DNA of 64,000 nt from Alphaproteobacteria bacterium (lineage in GTDB: Bacteria; Pseudomonadota; Alphaproteobacteria; JAUHZC01): assembly GCA_023898725.1 (NCBI GenBank), contig CP060236.1:934501-998500 (forward strand), read 5' to 3'. The position numbers and the translations under genes were made by a program. Below are positions 36,748-46,100 of this stretch, in pieces. Position 1 is the first letter of the stretch. Each line of letters begins with the position of its first letter. The notes under the pieces are model-generated. The model was not told the origin of the DNA, did not search any database, and saw only the letters and a list, made by a program, of their open reading frames with translations.

Positions 36748-39276
36748 TTATATACTTCCAGAAGGACCAGAAGAGCCACTACCAGAAGAGCCACTACCAG
36801 AAGAGCCACTACCAGAAGAGCCACCACCAGAAGAGCCACTACCACCAGTGTTGGCAGCATTCTGGGTAGGAGGAGTTGCAGGAATATTACTAGAGCTTTC
36901 CCCAGCTTGAGAATCACCCGCTCCTTCAGTATAACCAGAAGGCCCCCTCCCAGGTGACGTTGGATCCGTTGTATTGGTTCCACCATAACCAAAACCTTGG
37001 CTTAGTCGCCATCTTTTTATCTCGTCAGAACGTTGGTTTTTCGGAAGAGCTGTAACCGCGGCACGTTTATCTGCCGGCATGGCTAAAAACATGTAGGTAT
37101 CCTGCACCGAAAGATCCAGGTAGGCACGGCGTTGATCTTCCGGAAGACCCAGATAGGCAGCGCGTTGATATGGCAGCATGGCTAGAAACGTGCGGCGATC
37201 CGGCTCCGAAAGATCCAGGTAGGCACGGCGTTGATCTTCCGGCATGGCTATAAACCTGGGGCGATCCGTCCACGAAAGACCCATGTAGGCAACGCGTTGA
37301 TCTTCCGGCATGGCTATAAACCTGGGGCGATCCGTCCACGAAAGACCCAGGTAGGCAGCGCGTTGATGTGTTGGAAGATCTGTAGCTGCAGAACGTTGAT
37401 TTTCCGGTATGACTAGAAACGTGCGGCGATCCGGCTCCGAAAGACCCATGTAGGCAACGCGTTGATTTGCCGGCATGGCTAGAAACGTGCGGCGATCCGG
37501 CTCCGAAAGACCCATGTAGGCAAGACGTTGATTTGCCGGGAGACCCAGATAGGCAGCGCGTTGATATGGCAGCATGGCTAGAAACGTGCGGCGATCCGTC
37601 CACGGAAGACCCAGGTAGGCACGGCGTTGATCTTCCGGCATGGCTATAAACCTGGGGCGATCCGTCCACGGAAGACCCATGTAGGCAACGCGTTGATCTT
37701 CCGGCATGGCTATAAACCTGGGGCGATCCGTCCACGAAAGACCCATGTAGGCAGCGCGTTGATATGGCAGCATGGTTAGAAACGTGCGGCGATCCGGATT
37801 CGAAAGACCCAGGTAGGCACGGCGTTGATCTTCCGGCATGGCTATAAACCTGGGGCGATCCGGATTCGAAAGACCCATGTAGGCAACGCGTTGATTTTCC
37901 GACATGGCTAGAAACGTGCGGCGATCCGTCCACGAAAGACCCAGGTAGGCAGCGCGTTGATGTGTTGGAAGAGCTGCTAGTTGCCATTTTTTTATCTCGT
38001 CAGAACGTTCATATGTTCGAAGAGCTGCAACCGCAGCGCGTCCATCTTCCGGCAGGGCTAGAAACTTGGGGCGATCCGGATTCGAAAGACCTATGTAGGC
38101 AGCGCGTTGCTTTTCCGGCATGGCTATAAACGTGCGGCGATCCGGCACCGAAAGACCCAGGTAGGTACGGTGTTGATTTGTTGGAAGAGCTGCAACAGCA
38201 GCACGCTCATCTTCCGGCATGGCTATAAATCTGGAGCGATCCGCATCTGGAAGAAGCATGTAGGCAGCGCGTTGCTTTTCCGGCATGGCTATAAATCTGG
38301 AGCGATCCGGCACCGAAAGACCCAGGTAGGCAAGACGTTGATGTGTTGGAAGAGCTGCAACCGCAGCGCGTTCTTCTGCCGGCAGGGCTAGAAACTTGGG
38401 GCGATCCAGCACCGAAAGACCCATGTAGGCAAGACGTTGATTTTCCGGCATGGCTAGAAACGTGCGGCGATCCGGCACCGAAAGACCCAGGTAGGTACGG
38501 TGTTGATTTGTTGGAAGAGCTGCAACAGCAGCACGCTCATCTTCCGGCATGGCTATAAATCTGGAGCGATCCGCATCTGGAAGAAGCATGTAGGCAGCGC
38601 GTTGATTTTCCGGCATGGCTAGAAACGTGAAGCGATCCGCCTCCGAAAGACCCATGTAGGCAGCGCGTTGATTTGTTGGAAGAGCTGTAACCGCAGCGCG
38701 TTCTTCTGCCGGAAGACCCACGAAAGCAGCGCGTTCTTCTGCCGGAAGAGCTGCAACCGCAGTGCGTTGATTTTCCGGCATGAGTATATAGTCATCAATC
38801 TGTGTCTGTGGAATGTCTTTGAGAGCTTCACGCTGCGTAAGGGACCATCCCTTCCCTTGAATTGTATGAAATTGTTTATTCGTAAGGGGTCTTGTTTCGA
38901 AATTGTTACCCGCGCGGATTTTCATTGTTACTGTGTCATTATCATTATGAGTATAGTTTATGCGCTCAACATACGAATGAGTATAAATTGTAGAATCAGA
39001 CCCCTTAGTAGAAGTCTTATTATACTTAAAATCACCTGTAATTTTTCCATCCTCATTCTTCTGGTACACATCAGAATTATCAACTTGGGTAAATGAAGCG
39101 GGGGGATCGGGTCTGTCACTTGATGAAGTATCATCAGTGTGGTCAGTACCTGTAATATGATCTATAGAATTTTTATGAATAGAAACTACAGTAGTAGTAT
39201 TATTATTATTACTAGTACCACCTCCTGCCTCGATGGTTGAAAGTAAACAGACTAAGGTCAAGAGTACGTTTCTCAT
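36748..39276 (-). CDS. Secreted tandem-repeat protein: 53 eleven-residue units plus Gly/Ser tail
   Basis: An 842-residue protein with a signal peptide (RNVLLTLVCLLSTIEAG). The ATG at 39276 has AAAGGA eight bases upstream and overlaps the preceding gene's stop as ATGA, so I reject the ten-codon longer frame. Residues ~20-165 form a Thr/Asn/Asp-rich N-terminal region. Residues ~166-760 are 53 consecutive 11-residue repeats, [LM]-[PS]-x2-[QED]-R-x2-[YFV]-[LMIV]-[GA], in which a Q-R-x-A-Y type and a D-R-x-x-F type mostly alternate. Units 24 and 53 are extended by RSDEIK[KR]W. A Ser/Gly tail of (GSGSS)-like repeats ends it. No known family recognised; surface, adhesin or effector roles are possible. 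Confidence 0.85.
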   Translation of the reverse strand: MRNVLLTLVCLLSTIEAGGGTSNNNNTTTVVSIHKNSIDHITGTDHTDDTSSSDRPDPPASFTQVDNSDVYQKNEDGKITGDFKYNKTSTKGSDSTIYTHSYVERINYTHNDNDTVTMKIRAGNNFETRPLTNKQFHTIQGKGWSLTQREALKDIPQTQIDDYILMPENQRTAVAALPAEERAAFVGLPAEERAAVTALPTNQRAAYMGLSEADRFTFLAMPENQRAAYMLLPDADRSRFIAMPEDERAAVAALPTNQHRTYLGLSVPDRRTFLAMPENQRLAYMGLSVLDRPKFLALPAEERAAVAALPTHQRLAYLGLSVPDRSRFIAMPEKQRAAYMLLPDADRSRFIAMPEDERAAVAALPTNQHRTYLGLSVPDRRTFIAMPEKQRAAYIGLSNPDRPKFLALPEDGRAAVAALRTYERSDEIKKWQLAALPTHQRAAYLGLSWTDRRTFLAMSENQRVAYMGLSNPDRPRFIAMPEDQRRAYLGLSNPDRRTFLTMLPYQRAAYMGLSWTDRPRFIAMPEDQRVAYMGLPWTDRPRFIAMPEDQRRAYLGLPWTDRRTFLAMLPYQRAAYLGLPANQRLAYMGLSEPDRRTFLAMPANQRVAYMGLSEPDRRTFLVIPENQRSAATDLPTHQRAAYLGLSWTDRPRFIAMPEDQRVAYMGLSWTDRPRFIAMPEDQRRAYLDLSEPDRRTFLAMLPYQRAAYLGLPEDQRRAYLDLSVQDTYMFLAMPADKRAAVTALPKNQRSDEIKRWRLSQGFGYGGTNTTDPTSPGRGPSGYTEGAGDSQAGESSSNIPATPPTQNAANTGGSGSSGGGSSGSGSSGSGSSGSGSSGPSGSI
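36757..36846 (-). repeat. 15-bp tandem repeats encoding the Gly/Ser tail
   Basis: A 15-base unit (CCAGAAGAGCCACTA on the plus strand) is repeated about five times with little change, encoding GSGSS-type repeats at the C-terminus of the 842-residue protein. Near-identity of the copies implies recent expansion. Confidence 0.88.
36997..38781 (-). repeat. 33/66-bp coding tandem array (53 units)
   Basis: Each 11-residue protein unit is 33 bases, and pairs form a 66-base super-unit. The array is contiguous except for an 18-base extension of the unit at 37972-38022, whose sequence recurs at the array's end near 36997-37035. Many neighbouring super-units are almost identical at DNA level. Because the unit length is a multiple of three, alternative frames also lack stops for hundreds of bases. 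Confidence 0.92.
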
Positions 39277-40685
39277 TGGGTACAATCCTTTGTTGTGCGT
39301 GTACAATACAAAATTCGTTCGGGAACAAAGCCCTTCTTTCGTAAGTTACGGGGTTTTGTGAGCGTAAGCTCCGGTGAACATCGAAAATCTTTAGGGATGG
39401 GAAAATCCCCCTGGTAAGGGGATTGAATAAATAAAATATCCCCTTTGTGAATCATGAGGTTGGGTGAGGAGTAAGTGCTCTTTTTTTGGTGTGACGAGTC
39501 GTTGACAGAAAAGGCCCTTAACACGTTAAAAGGGCTAAGATTTAAAAATCCTTGCATTTTCTCAGCTACAAAAATGATACAAAATGAAACAATTACCGTA
39601 TTAACACTTATCATGCGTCTGTAATGAAGGCGCTTAAGGGTATCATGAACTTTAACCCCAAAAACAAAAAGTGGGGCATACATTCCAAGCAAACAGCAGG
39701 CCGGAACATAATAACCGCAGGCGATAAAAATCCACGAAAATGCGATTACAAGAGGAACAAGACAAAGCCACAGGAAAAACTGCCCTTCAGGATCTGAAAA
39801 CGACCCTTGTGTGCACGAACGCACAATCATCATCGTGCAGCCCCCAAAGGCAAGTATTTGCCAATAGAAACTCTCTACCAATGACCAAAAACCCTTCCAA
39901 TTAAATGGTTGGCGCACCTGAAACAAACTGAAAATATCATGCACAGAATAACTGGATACAATGCCCAGGGTAACAATAGTAAGGGCAGCAAGAACATATT
40001 TCCGGTCAGTGGTAAAGTCACAATGTTGGCGTTGGACCCACACATAAACAAACGGACCATAAAGAGTAAAGTAGGCATAGGGCGCAAACAATCCGCTGAT
40101 CGTTAAGTAAATCGCGGCCCACATAACCCGTTTGATGGCATTTTCCACAAGAAAACGGTACAATTCCCTCAAATAAAGAATATAAAAAAGCAGAAAAAAA
40201 TTCTCTTTTTTGGCTAATACTGAAGTGAGAAAAAAAGTTGGTAGTGACGCATACAGTATAAGGGTAATAACAATCACCCGAGAGGATTGATGGGTTGTGC
40301 GCCCGAAAAGATAGAGAGCATAAAGGACGCCGATACTCCCAATATTCGCGGCACTACGAAACGTGTGCGTATTAAATCCAAAAATTTTTCCTAAGGCATA
40401 ATACATATACTTATCCAGGGGGGCCATTTCTGTGCCCCATTCAATCGCCGTATAATCCCAGGTGGGATAAAGACTCTGGACCATGCGAGTGACCTCATGC
40501 CCAATAGCTTGAGGCCCATATATGAAAATGATGAAGAAGCGGATCAATACGAGTGTTACCGCGTATCCTAGAAAAAACAGCCACAGTCGGTGTGTGCGCT
40601 CCTCAGAAGAAGCCGTTGAGGAAAAATCAGAAAACCACCTTTTTGTAAACCAGCTTTTTGTTACGCTCATTGATGCAAGAGTCAT
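39273..40685 (-). CDS. Predicted GT-C-type polytopic membrane glycosyltransferase
   Basis: A 470-residue protein with about ten to twelve membrane helices. The first large loop (GHEVTRMVQSLY ... APLDKYMYYALGKIFGFNTHTFRSAANIG) follows the layout of the ArnT/PMT-type GT-C enzymes, which use a polyprenyl-phosphate sugar donor at the periplasmic face; the usual Asp-Glu pair reads His-Glu here. A soluble C-terminal tail of ~90 residues follows the last helix. Its stop overlaps the start of the repeat-protein gene as ATGA, so the two are co-translated. Activity and acceptor are inferred only; it could equally act on LPS. Confidence 0.7.
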   Translation of the reverse strand: MTLASMSVTKSWFTKRWFSDFSSTASSEERTHRLWLFFLGYAVTLVLIRFFIIFIYGPQAIGHEVTRMVQSLYPTWDYTAIEWGTEMAPLDKYMYYALGKIFGFNTHTFRSAANIGSIGVLYALYLFGRTTHQSSRVIVITLILYASLPTFFLTSVLAKKENFFLLFYILYLRELYRFLVENAIKRVMWAAIYLTISGLFAPYAYFTLYGPFVYVWVQRQHCDFTTDRKYVLAALTIVTLGIVSSYSVHDIFSLFQVRQPFNWKGFWSLVESFYWQILAFGGCTMMIVRSCTQGSFSDPEGQFFLWLCLVPLVIAFSWIFIACGYYVPACCLLGMYAPLFVFGVKVHDTLKRLHYRRMISVNTVIVSFCIIFVAEKMQGFLNLSPFNVLRAFSVNDSSHQKKSTYSSPNLMIHKGDILFIQSPYQGDFPIPKDFRCSPELTLTKPRNLRKKGFVPERILYCTRTTKDCTQ

Positions 40686-40764
40686 ACCACCTACACAACC
40701 TCCCTATGAGAATTATTCATTAATAGCACATCGTGTAAACCATGTGAATTTAAAATATTGAGTG

Positions 40765-41892
40765 CTACGGTGAATCAACCAGTGCTTTACCAGTAAGCAC
40801 CTTGTGAATCAGTGCTTCCCATTGTTGAACAACGACATCAGGTCTAAACGCACCCAGTGCATAATACGCACCCAGGGCAAGACATTGACGTTTCTCGTGA
40901 TCTTGCGCCAAGGCTATGATAGCTGCGGTTAGCTGTTCCTGGGAGTTTACTTCAACCAAGATACCCGTTTTTTCATGAACCACGAGATCTGTATTGCCTG
41001 AACATTTGGAGGCAATCACGGGAACCCCAGCGGCCATTGCTTCGGCCAGCGCATTGGGAAAACCTTCATACGCCGATGGGAAAATGAAAAGATCTGCCTT
41101 GCGCATGTATCTTTTGACCTGGGATACAGCTCCGGGAAGATGTACGCGCGTCGTAAGATTGTGCGCTGCGATGATGCTTTCAAGATTTTTGCGCTCTGCC
41201 CCCTCTCCATAAAGTGTAAGCGTAAGGGTAGGATGCGTTTTTGCCACAGCCGCAAAGGCATGTATGAGAAGTCCGTGGTTTTTACTTGGCACTAATCGCC
41301 CTACAGAAATAATTTTTTGACAAGTACGCACCTCAAAAAGAGGAGGACTATCCTGTGGAACCGGATTAGGAATCACAACCACTTTTTCACAAGGAAGCCA
41401 TTGAAAATAGGTACGCGCTCCTTGCGTTTGCGTAACAACATAATGTGCCCAATGATAGGTAATTTGACGCATAATCTTCATAAAACAAGGAATAACATGC
41501 GTAAAAGGATCAGATCGTTCGGCTACCAACACGGGAATCCCCAAACCCACGGATGCTAAAAGGGTTGTTATATTGGTGATATCGACAAACGCAACCACTA
41601 CGCCTGACTTGTGGTGCTTGAGTGTCCGCCGCAACATCCACAAACGCTGAATAATAGAATAGAAACGCCTAACAATTCCCGCACCGGCTGTTAGAACATT
41701 AAGGTATGTAACATCAACGCCTGGCTTTATAGGAAAATACGAGCCACGCTCTGATGAGTCCAGGGTTATAATGCTAACATCATAGCCACGCTCGACTAAA
41801 GAATTCGCCAAAAATGTCAACACACGCTCAGCACCTCCCATTTGCAGGGCGTGGATAACAAACGTAATTTTTTGCGAAGATTTTGTGCTCAT
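40765..41892 (-). CDS. GT4-family glycosyltransferase
   Basis: A 375-residue GT-B fold enzyme for lipid-linked or LPS glycan assembly in the cytoplasm. The N-terminal loop VIHALQMGGAERVL is diagnostic of this GT4 group. The nucleotide-sugar half contains ISVGRLVPSKNH, and the EX7E motif lies in EGFPNALAEAMAAG. It reads toward the GT-C gene with a 79-base gap and starts 58 bases after pfkA, so the genes may share a transcript. Donor sugar cannot be assigned. Confidence 0.93.
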   Translation of the reverse strand: MSTKSSQKITFVIHALQMGGAERVLTFLANSLVERGYDVSIITLDSSERGSYFPIKPGVDVTYLNVLTAGAGIVRRFYSIIQRLWMLRRTLKHHKSGVVVAFVDITNITTLLASVGLGIPVLVAERSDPFTHVIPCFMKIMRQITYHWAHYVVTQTQGARTYFQWLPCEKVVVIPNPVPQDSPPLFEVRTCQKIISVGRLVPSKNHGLLIHAFAAVAKTHPTLTLTLYGEGAERKNLESIIAAHNLTTRVHLPGAVSQVKRYMRKADLFIFPSAYEGFPNALAEAMAAGVPVIASKCSGNTDLVVHEKTGILVEVNSQEQLTAAIIALAQDHEKRQCLALGAYYALGAFRPDVVVQQWEALIHKVLTGKALVDSP

Positions 41893-41950
41893 AGCAAGCT
41901 ATACATTAATACACGGTCTCCTGAATACATAATATCCTGGCTCTCATCAT

Positions 41951-43054
41951 TCATCGTTCTTGTGCAGTTGATTCGATGGTTGTACCACAGTAAATGCCAA
42001 GAGAATTCGCCGCACGAAGTTCCAACGTTGTGGGGAGAACACGTTTAATCTGACCTGTGATACTTGTAAAGTCTTTGACATCAACGCTGTATCCATTCCA
42101 CGAAACAAACACATTTTTTTGGTGCACACAAAGTGACTTTACCGCTTGCGTGCCAAAGGATGCAGCAAGTACGGAATCAAAAGCATTCGGTGCCCCTCCT
42201 CGTTGGATGTGTCCTAAGACACAGTGGCGGGTATTAATTCCCGTGCAGGCATGAATATAATGGGCGAATTTTTCTCCACTGCCGCCAAAACGCGCCTGCC
42301 CGTCCGGTGTATTAATAGATGAAACCTCTCCCGCAGGCAGTTTAGCCGACTCACTGACCACCACGACAGCATATTTTTGTGCTGCATAAATCGTTCGGAT
42401 GTGCGTAATGAAGTCGTTCGCATCATAGGGAATTTCGGGTAAAAGAATGGCATCGGCTCCAGCAGCCAGCCCCGCATGTAGGGGTAAAAAACCAGCCTCA
42501 CGCCCCATAGTTTCAACAACGATAATACGTTGGTGTGTTTCTGCGGTATCTGCAACCTTCATCAGCGCATCTGCGGCATTGGAAACAGCCGATTGGAAAC
42601 CCAAAGCATAAACTGTTCCGGGGACGTCATTATCGATTGTTTTGGGAATGCCGACAAACGGCACATCCGTGTGCTGAAGAATACCCGATATAATCGCAAA
42701 GCTTCCATCTCCCCCCGTTGCAATCAGTCCATCAATACCAAGAACTTTGAGTGAAGAGACCACGCGTTCTGCTATCTCTTGTTCTGTAAGTGCATCCAAA
42801 GGGGCATATATCTTACGGATAAAACCACCAAGGCGCGATCCCCCTCGTTGGATCATTTGTGCAGAAGCATACGATGCATCAAGAGCCAATGCCTGAGGAT
42901 GATCCTGAATAAGGCCAGGGATTCCATGGGGCAATCCTATCACATCAATATTCTTCTGGGCGGCCGACTGTACTACTGTACGAATGAGGGCATTCAAGCC
43001 AGGGCAATCTCCTCCACTTGTAATCAGACCAATACGCTTGATGGTGGATTTCAT
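41951..43054 (-). CDS. pfkA: 6-phosphofructokinase
   Basis: Commits fructose-6-phosphate to glycolysis. 367 residues. ATP-loop GLITSGGDCPGLNA opens the protein; GGDGS and IPKTIDNDVPGT form the active site, and ETMGREAGFLPL and HIQRGGAPNAFD bind substrate. The donor-determining residues read Gly in GGDG, which favours ATP, but Lys in PKTIDND, which occurs in pyrophosphate-type and some ATP-type enzymes. ATP is the more likely donor. Phosphofructokinase is missing from many alphaproteobacteria, so with eno and gpmI here it implies a working Embden-Meyerhof route. Confidence 0.95.
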   Translation of the reverse strand: MKSTIKRIGLITSGGDCPGLNALIRTVVQSAAQKNIDVIGLPHGIPGLIQDHPQALALDASYASAQMIQRGGSRLGGFIRKIYAPLDALTEQEIAERVVSSLKVLGIDGLIATGGDGSFAIISGILQHTDVPFVGIPKTIDNDVPGTVYALGFQSAVSNAADALMKVADTAETHQRIIVVETMGREAGFLPLHAGLAAGADAILLPEIPYDANDFITHIRTIYAAQKYAVVVVSESAKLPAGEVSSINTPDGQARFGGSGEKFAHYIHACTGINTRHCVLGHIQRGGAPNAFDSVLAASFGTQAVKSLCVHQKNVFVSWNGYSVDVKDFTSITGQIKRVLPTTLELRAANSLGIYCGTTIESTAQER

Positions 43055-43125
43055 TGATTACCCCTGCCTCTTTCGTTTTTTTTCTAATCTACACTTTCTA
43101 TCCAAATCCGCAAATGAAATGCAAG

Positions 43126-46100
43126 TTAAGTTGCGGTTGTTTCTGATACTTCATGGCGAGCGAGACTACTAAGAGCATTCGTGTCTAATGTATATCCCCC
43201 AGGAAGCTGAACGACAGTGATGTGATCTCCGGCAAAAACATGGATGATAATCTGCGTTTTTCCTGCCTTACACCCGGAAAGAGTAGCGCTAATATGCAAA
43301 AGGCTTTCCCTATGGGAACATCGCAACGTAAGCACCTCTCGTGTGGACTGAAATAAGCTCTCAAACGGGCGAATCCCTTTTGTAGTAAGGCGTATTTGCT
43401 CATCAATCACTGATGCAGTTACATCAACTACAAATATATGACCGGGGATCAGGTCTTCTCGAATAGCTTCGAGATTTTCCGCAAATAAAGTAGTCTCAAA
43501 ACTCCCCGATTCATCGGAAAACTGAGTAAATGCAAAACGATTACCACGCTTGGATAAGCGCTCTTTTTTGCCTGATAAAACCCCTGCTAGACGGAAAGAT
43601 CCTTCTTTTTGAAGAGCCATTTTCGTGACAAGCATCGCATACGTAATGACCCCATGTTTTTTCAGTTCTCCTGCAAATTCTTCAAGAGGATGGCTAGAAA
43701 GATAAAACCCAAGGGCTATCATTTCATGCTTAAGTTTCTCCGCGTTTGACCAGCTGGGATAAGACACAAGCTGTAATGTGGATTGAGAAACACCCCTACC
43801 CTCAAATAAGGCCTGTTGAGGGCTTTCACGGAACTGTGTTTCTGCTTGAATGTGCGCGAGGAGACGATCAGCGTTCATGATCAGCTCATGTCGGTTGGGA
43901 TGTAAACTATCAAAACCCCCAGCAAGAATAAGGCTCTCTAACTGGCGCTTGTTGATTTGTCGCGCATCAACGCGTGCGCAAAAATCTGCTAAAGACTTGT
44001 ATTTCCCATTTTTACGGCGTTCACTAACAAGCGCCTGCATGGCAGAAGCGCCAACATTTTTCACTGCCGCTAACGCATAGCGAACATATGTGGGGTTCTC
44101 CTTTGTGTCCCCACCCACACCAAAGTGTACATAAGACGTGTTTACGTCAGGGCATGAAAGACCAACACCCAACCGCGAAAGCTCCTGACGGTAATTGGCA
44201 AGCTTATCCGTATTGTGCATATCATGGGTCATGGTTGCTGCCATAAACTCAACCGGATAATTAGCCTTCATATAAGCTGTTTGATAAGCAATAAGGGCAT
44301 AAGCAGTAGCATGTGACTTATTAAATCCATAACCAGCAAATTTTGCCACCTGATCAAAAATTGCAGAAGATTGTGCTTGAGGAACACCATTGTTTTTTGC
44401 CCCATCTACAAATAACTGACGCTGGGTATCCATTTCGGACTTGATTTTTTTCCCCATCGCACGACGCAACAAATCTGCCCCTCCTAAGGTATATCCAGAA
44501 AGTACCTTAGCAATTTCCATTACTTGTTCCTGATAGATAATAACCCCAAATGTTTCTTTCAGAATATGAGACAGCATAGGGTGTAAATAATCAGGTTTTT
44601 CTCTCCCATGTTTACACGCTACGTACTTGGGAATATTATCCATTGGTCCGGGGCGATACAAAGAAATAATCGCGATAATATCTTCAATGCGATCAGGCTT
44701 TACCTGCCCTAATGTTTCGCGCATTCCTGCACCTTCTAGCTGAAAAACGCCAATTGTTTCCATGGCTTGAAGGAGTTTATACGTACGTGTGTCATCCAGG
44801 GGCAAGTGTTCAAGATCGACCGTCATCCCTCGAAAAGCAACTAGACCTACAGACTCTTTAAGAACTGTAAGTGTTTTTAATCCTAAGAAGTCAAACTTCA
44901 ATAGTCCTATTGATTCCACATCTTTCATACTAAATTGGGTAGCAGGTGTACCTGTTTTGGGATCGTAGTAGATTCCCACAACTTCATCCAAGGGCTTTCC
45001 TCCAATCACAACACCGGCTGCATGGGTGGAGGCATGACGGTAGAGTCCCTCAAGTTGTTGGCCAATTTTCATTAGTTGCCCAACAGTTTCGTCATTTTCA
45101 ATTTCTTCGCGAAGCTTTGGTTCTTGGGCAATTGCTTCTTTAAGCGTAACAGGTTGTGCTGGATTGTTCGGGATTAATTTGCTTAAGCGATCTACCTGAC
45201 CATAAGGCATCTGCAAAACACGCCCTACATCACGCACAACAGCTCTGGCTTGCAACTTACCAAACGTGATGATTTGCGCCACACGATCGGAACCATATTT
45301 TTGTCTCACGTAGTTAATGACTTCATCCCGACGTTCTTGGCAAAAGTCAATATCAAAGTCCGGCAGCGAAACGCGCTCGGGATTCAAAAAACGTTCAAAA
45401 AGAAGAGAAAAGCGAATAGGATCTGGATCAGTAATGGTTAGTGCCCATGCAACCACAGACCCTGCTCCGGATCCACGACCCGGTCCAACAGGAATTCCTT
45501 GTGTTTTTGCCCATGTAATAAAATCAGCAACAATCAAAAAATAACCAGGAAACCCCATAGTATTAATTACGTTCAATTCAAACAAAAGTCTGTCTTCGTA
45601 AAGTTTGCGCCGTTCTGATTGTTCAGACCCAGTCATATGTGAGGTAAAAACCTGCTGCTTTAAGCGAATATCCAGTCCTTTTAGCGCTTGCTGACGCAGC
45701 TCCTCCTGTTCAGAGCGCTCACAGGGAAATGGAGGTAACATTGGATCGTGCGGCATAACAGCAAATCCGCATCGCTTAGCGATTGTAATAGTGTGTGTGA
45801 TTGCCTCTGGAAGATCTGCAAAAAGCGCAGCCATTTCTGACGCTGATTTAAGGGAAAATGAAGGATGGGATGTGCGCCGATCCCGTTCACTAACATAGCG
45901 CCCGTCAGCAATACAAAGCAAAGCATCGTGGGCTTCTTGCTGATTGGGATTGATAAAAAACGACTCATTCGTTGCCACAAGAGGAATGGCAAGTTCACCA
46001 GCAAGATTCAAAAGTGAAGGCTCTGATATTGTTTCATACTCAAAACCATGCCGCTCAATGTTTATGTATATATTATCATCATAAATACTAAGAAGTTTTT

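Noticed and set aside
37067..37987. 306-codon minus-strand frame rich in CLPGSF/SPHVSSHAG repeats
   Set aside because: It is an alternative frame of the 33/66-bp coding array. The repeat length is a multiple of three, so a stop-free frame is copied along; it has no start signal, and the register encoding the signal peptide and caps is the real one.
36997..38781. CRISPR array
   Set aside because: The repeats are contiguous, coding, without unique spacers and in frame throughout.
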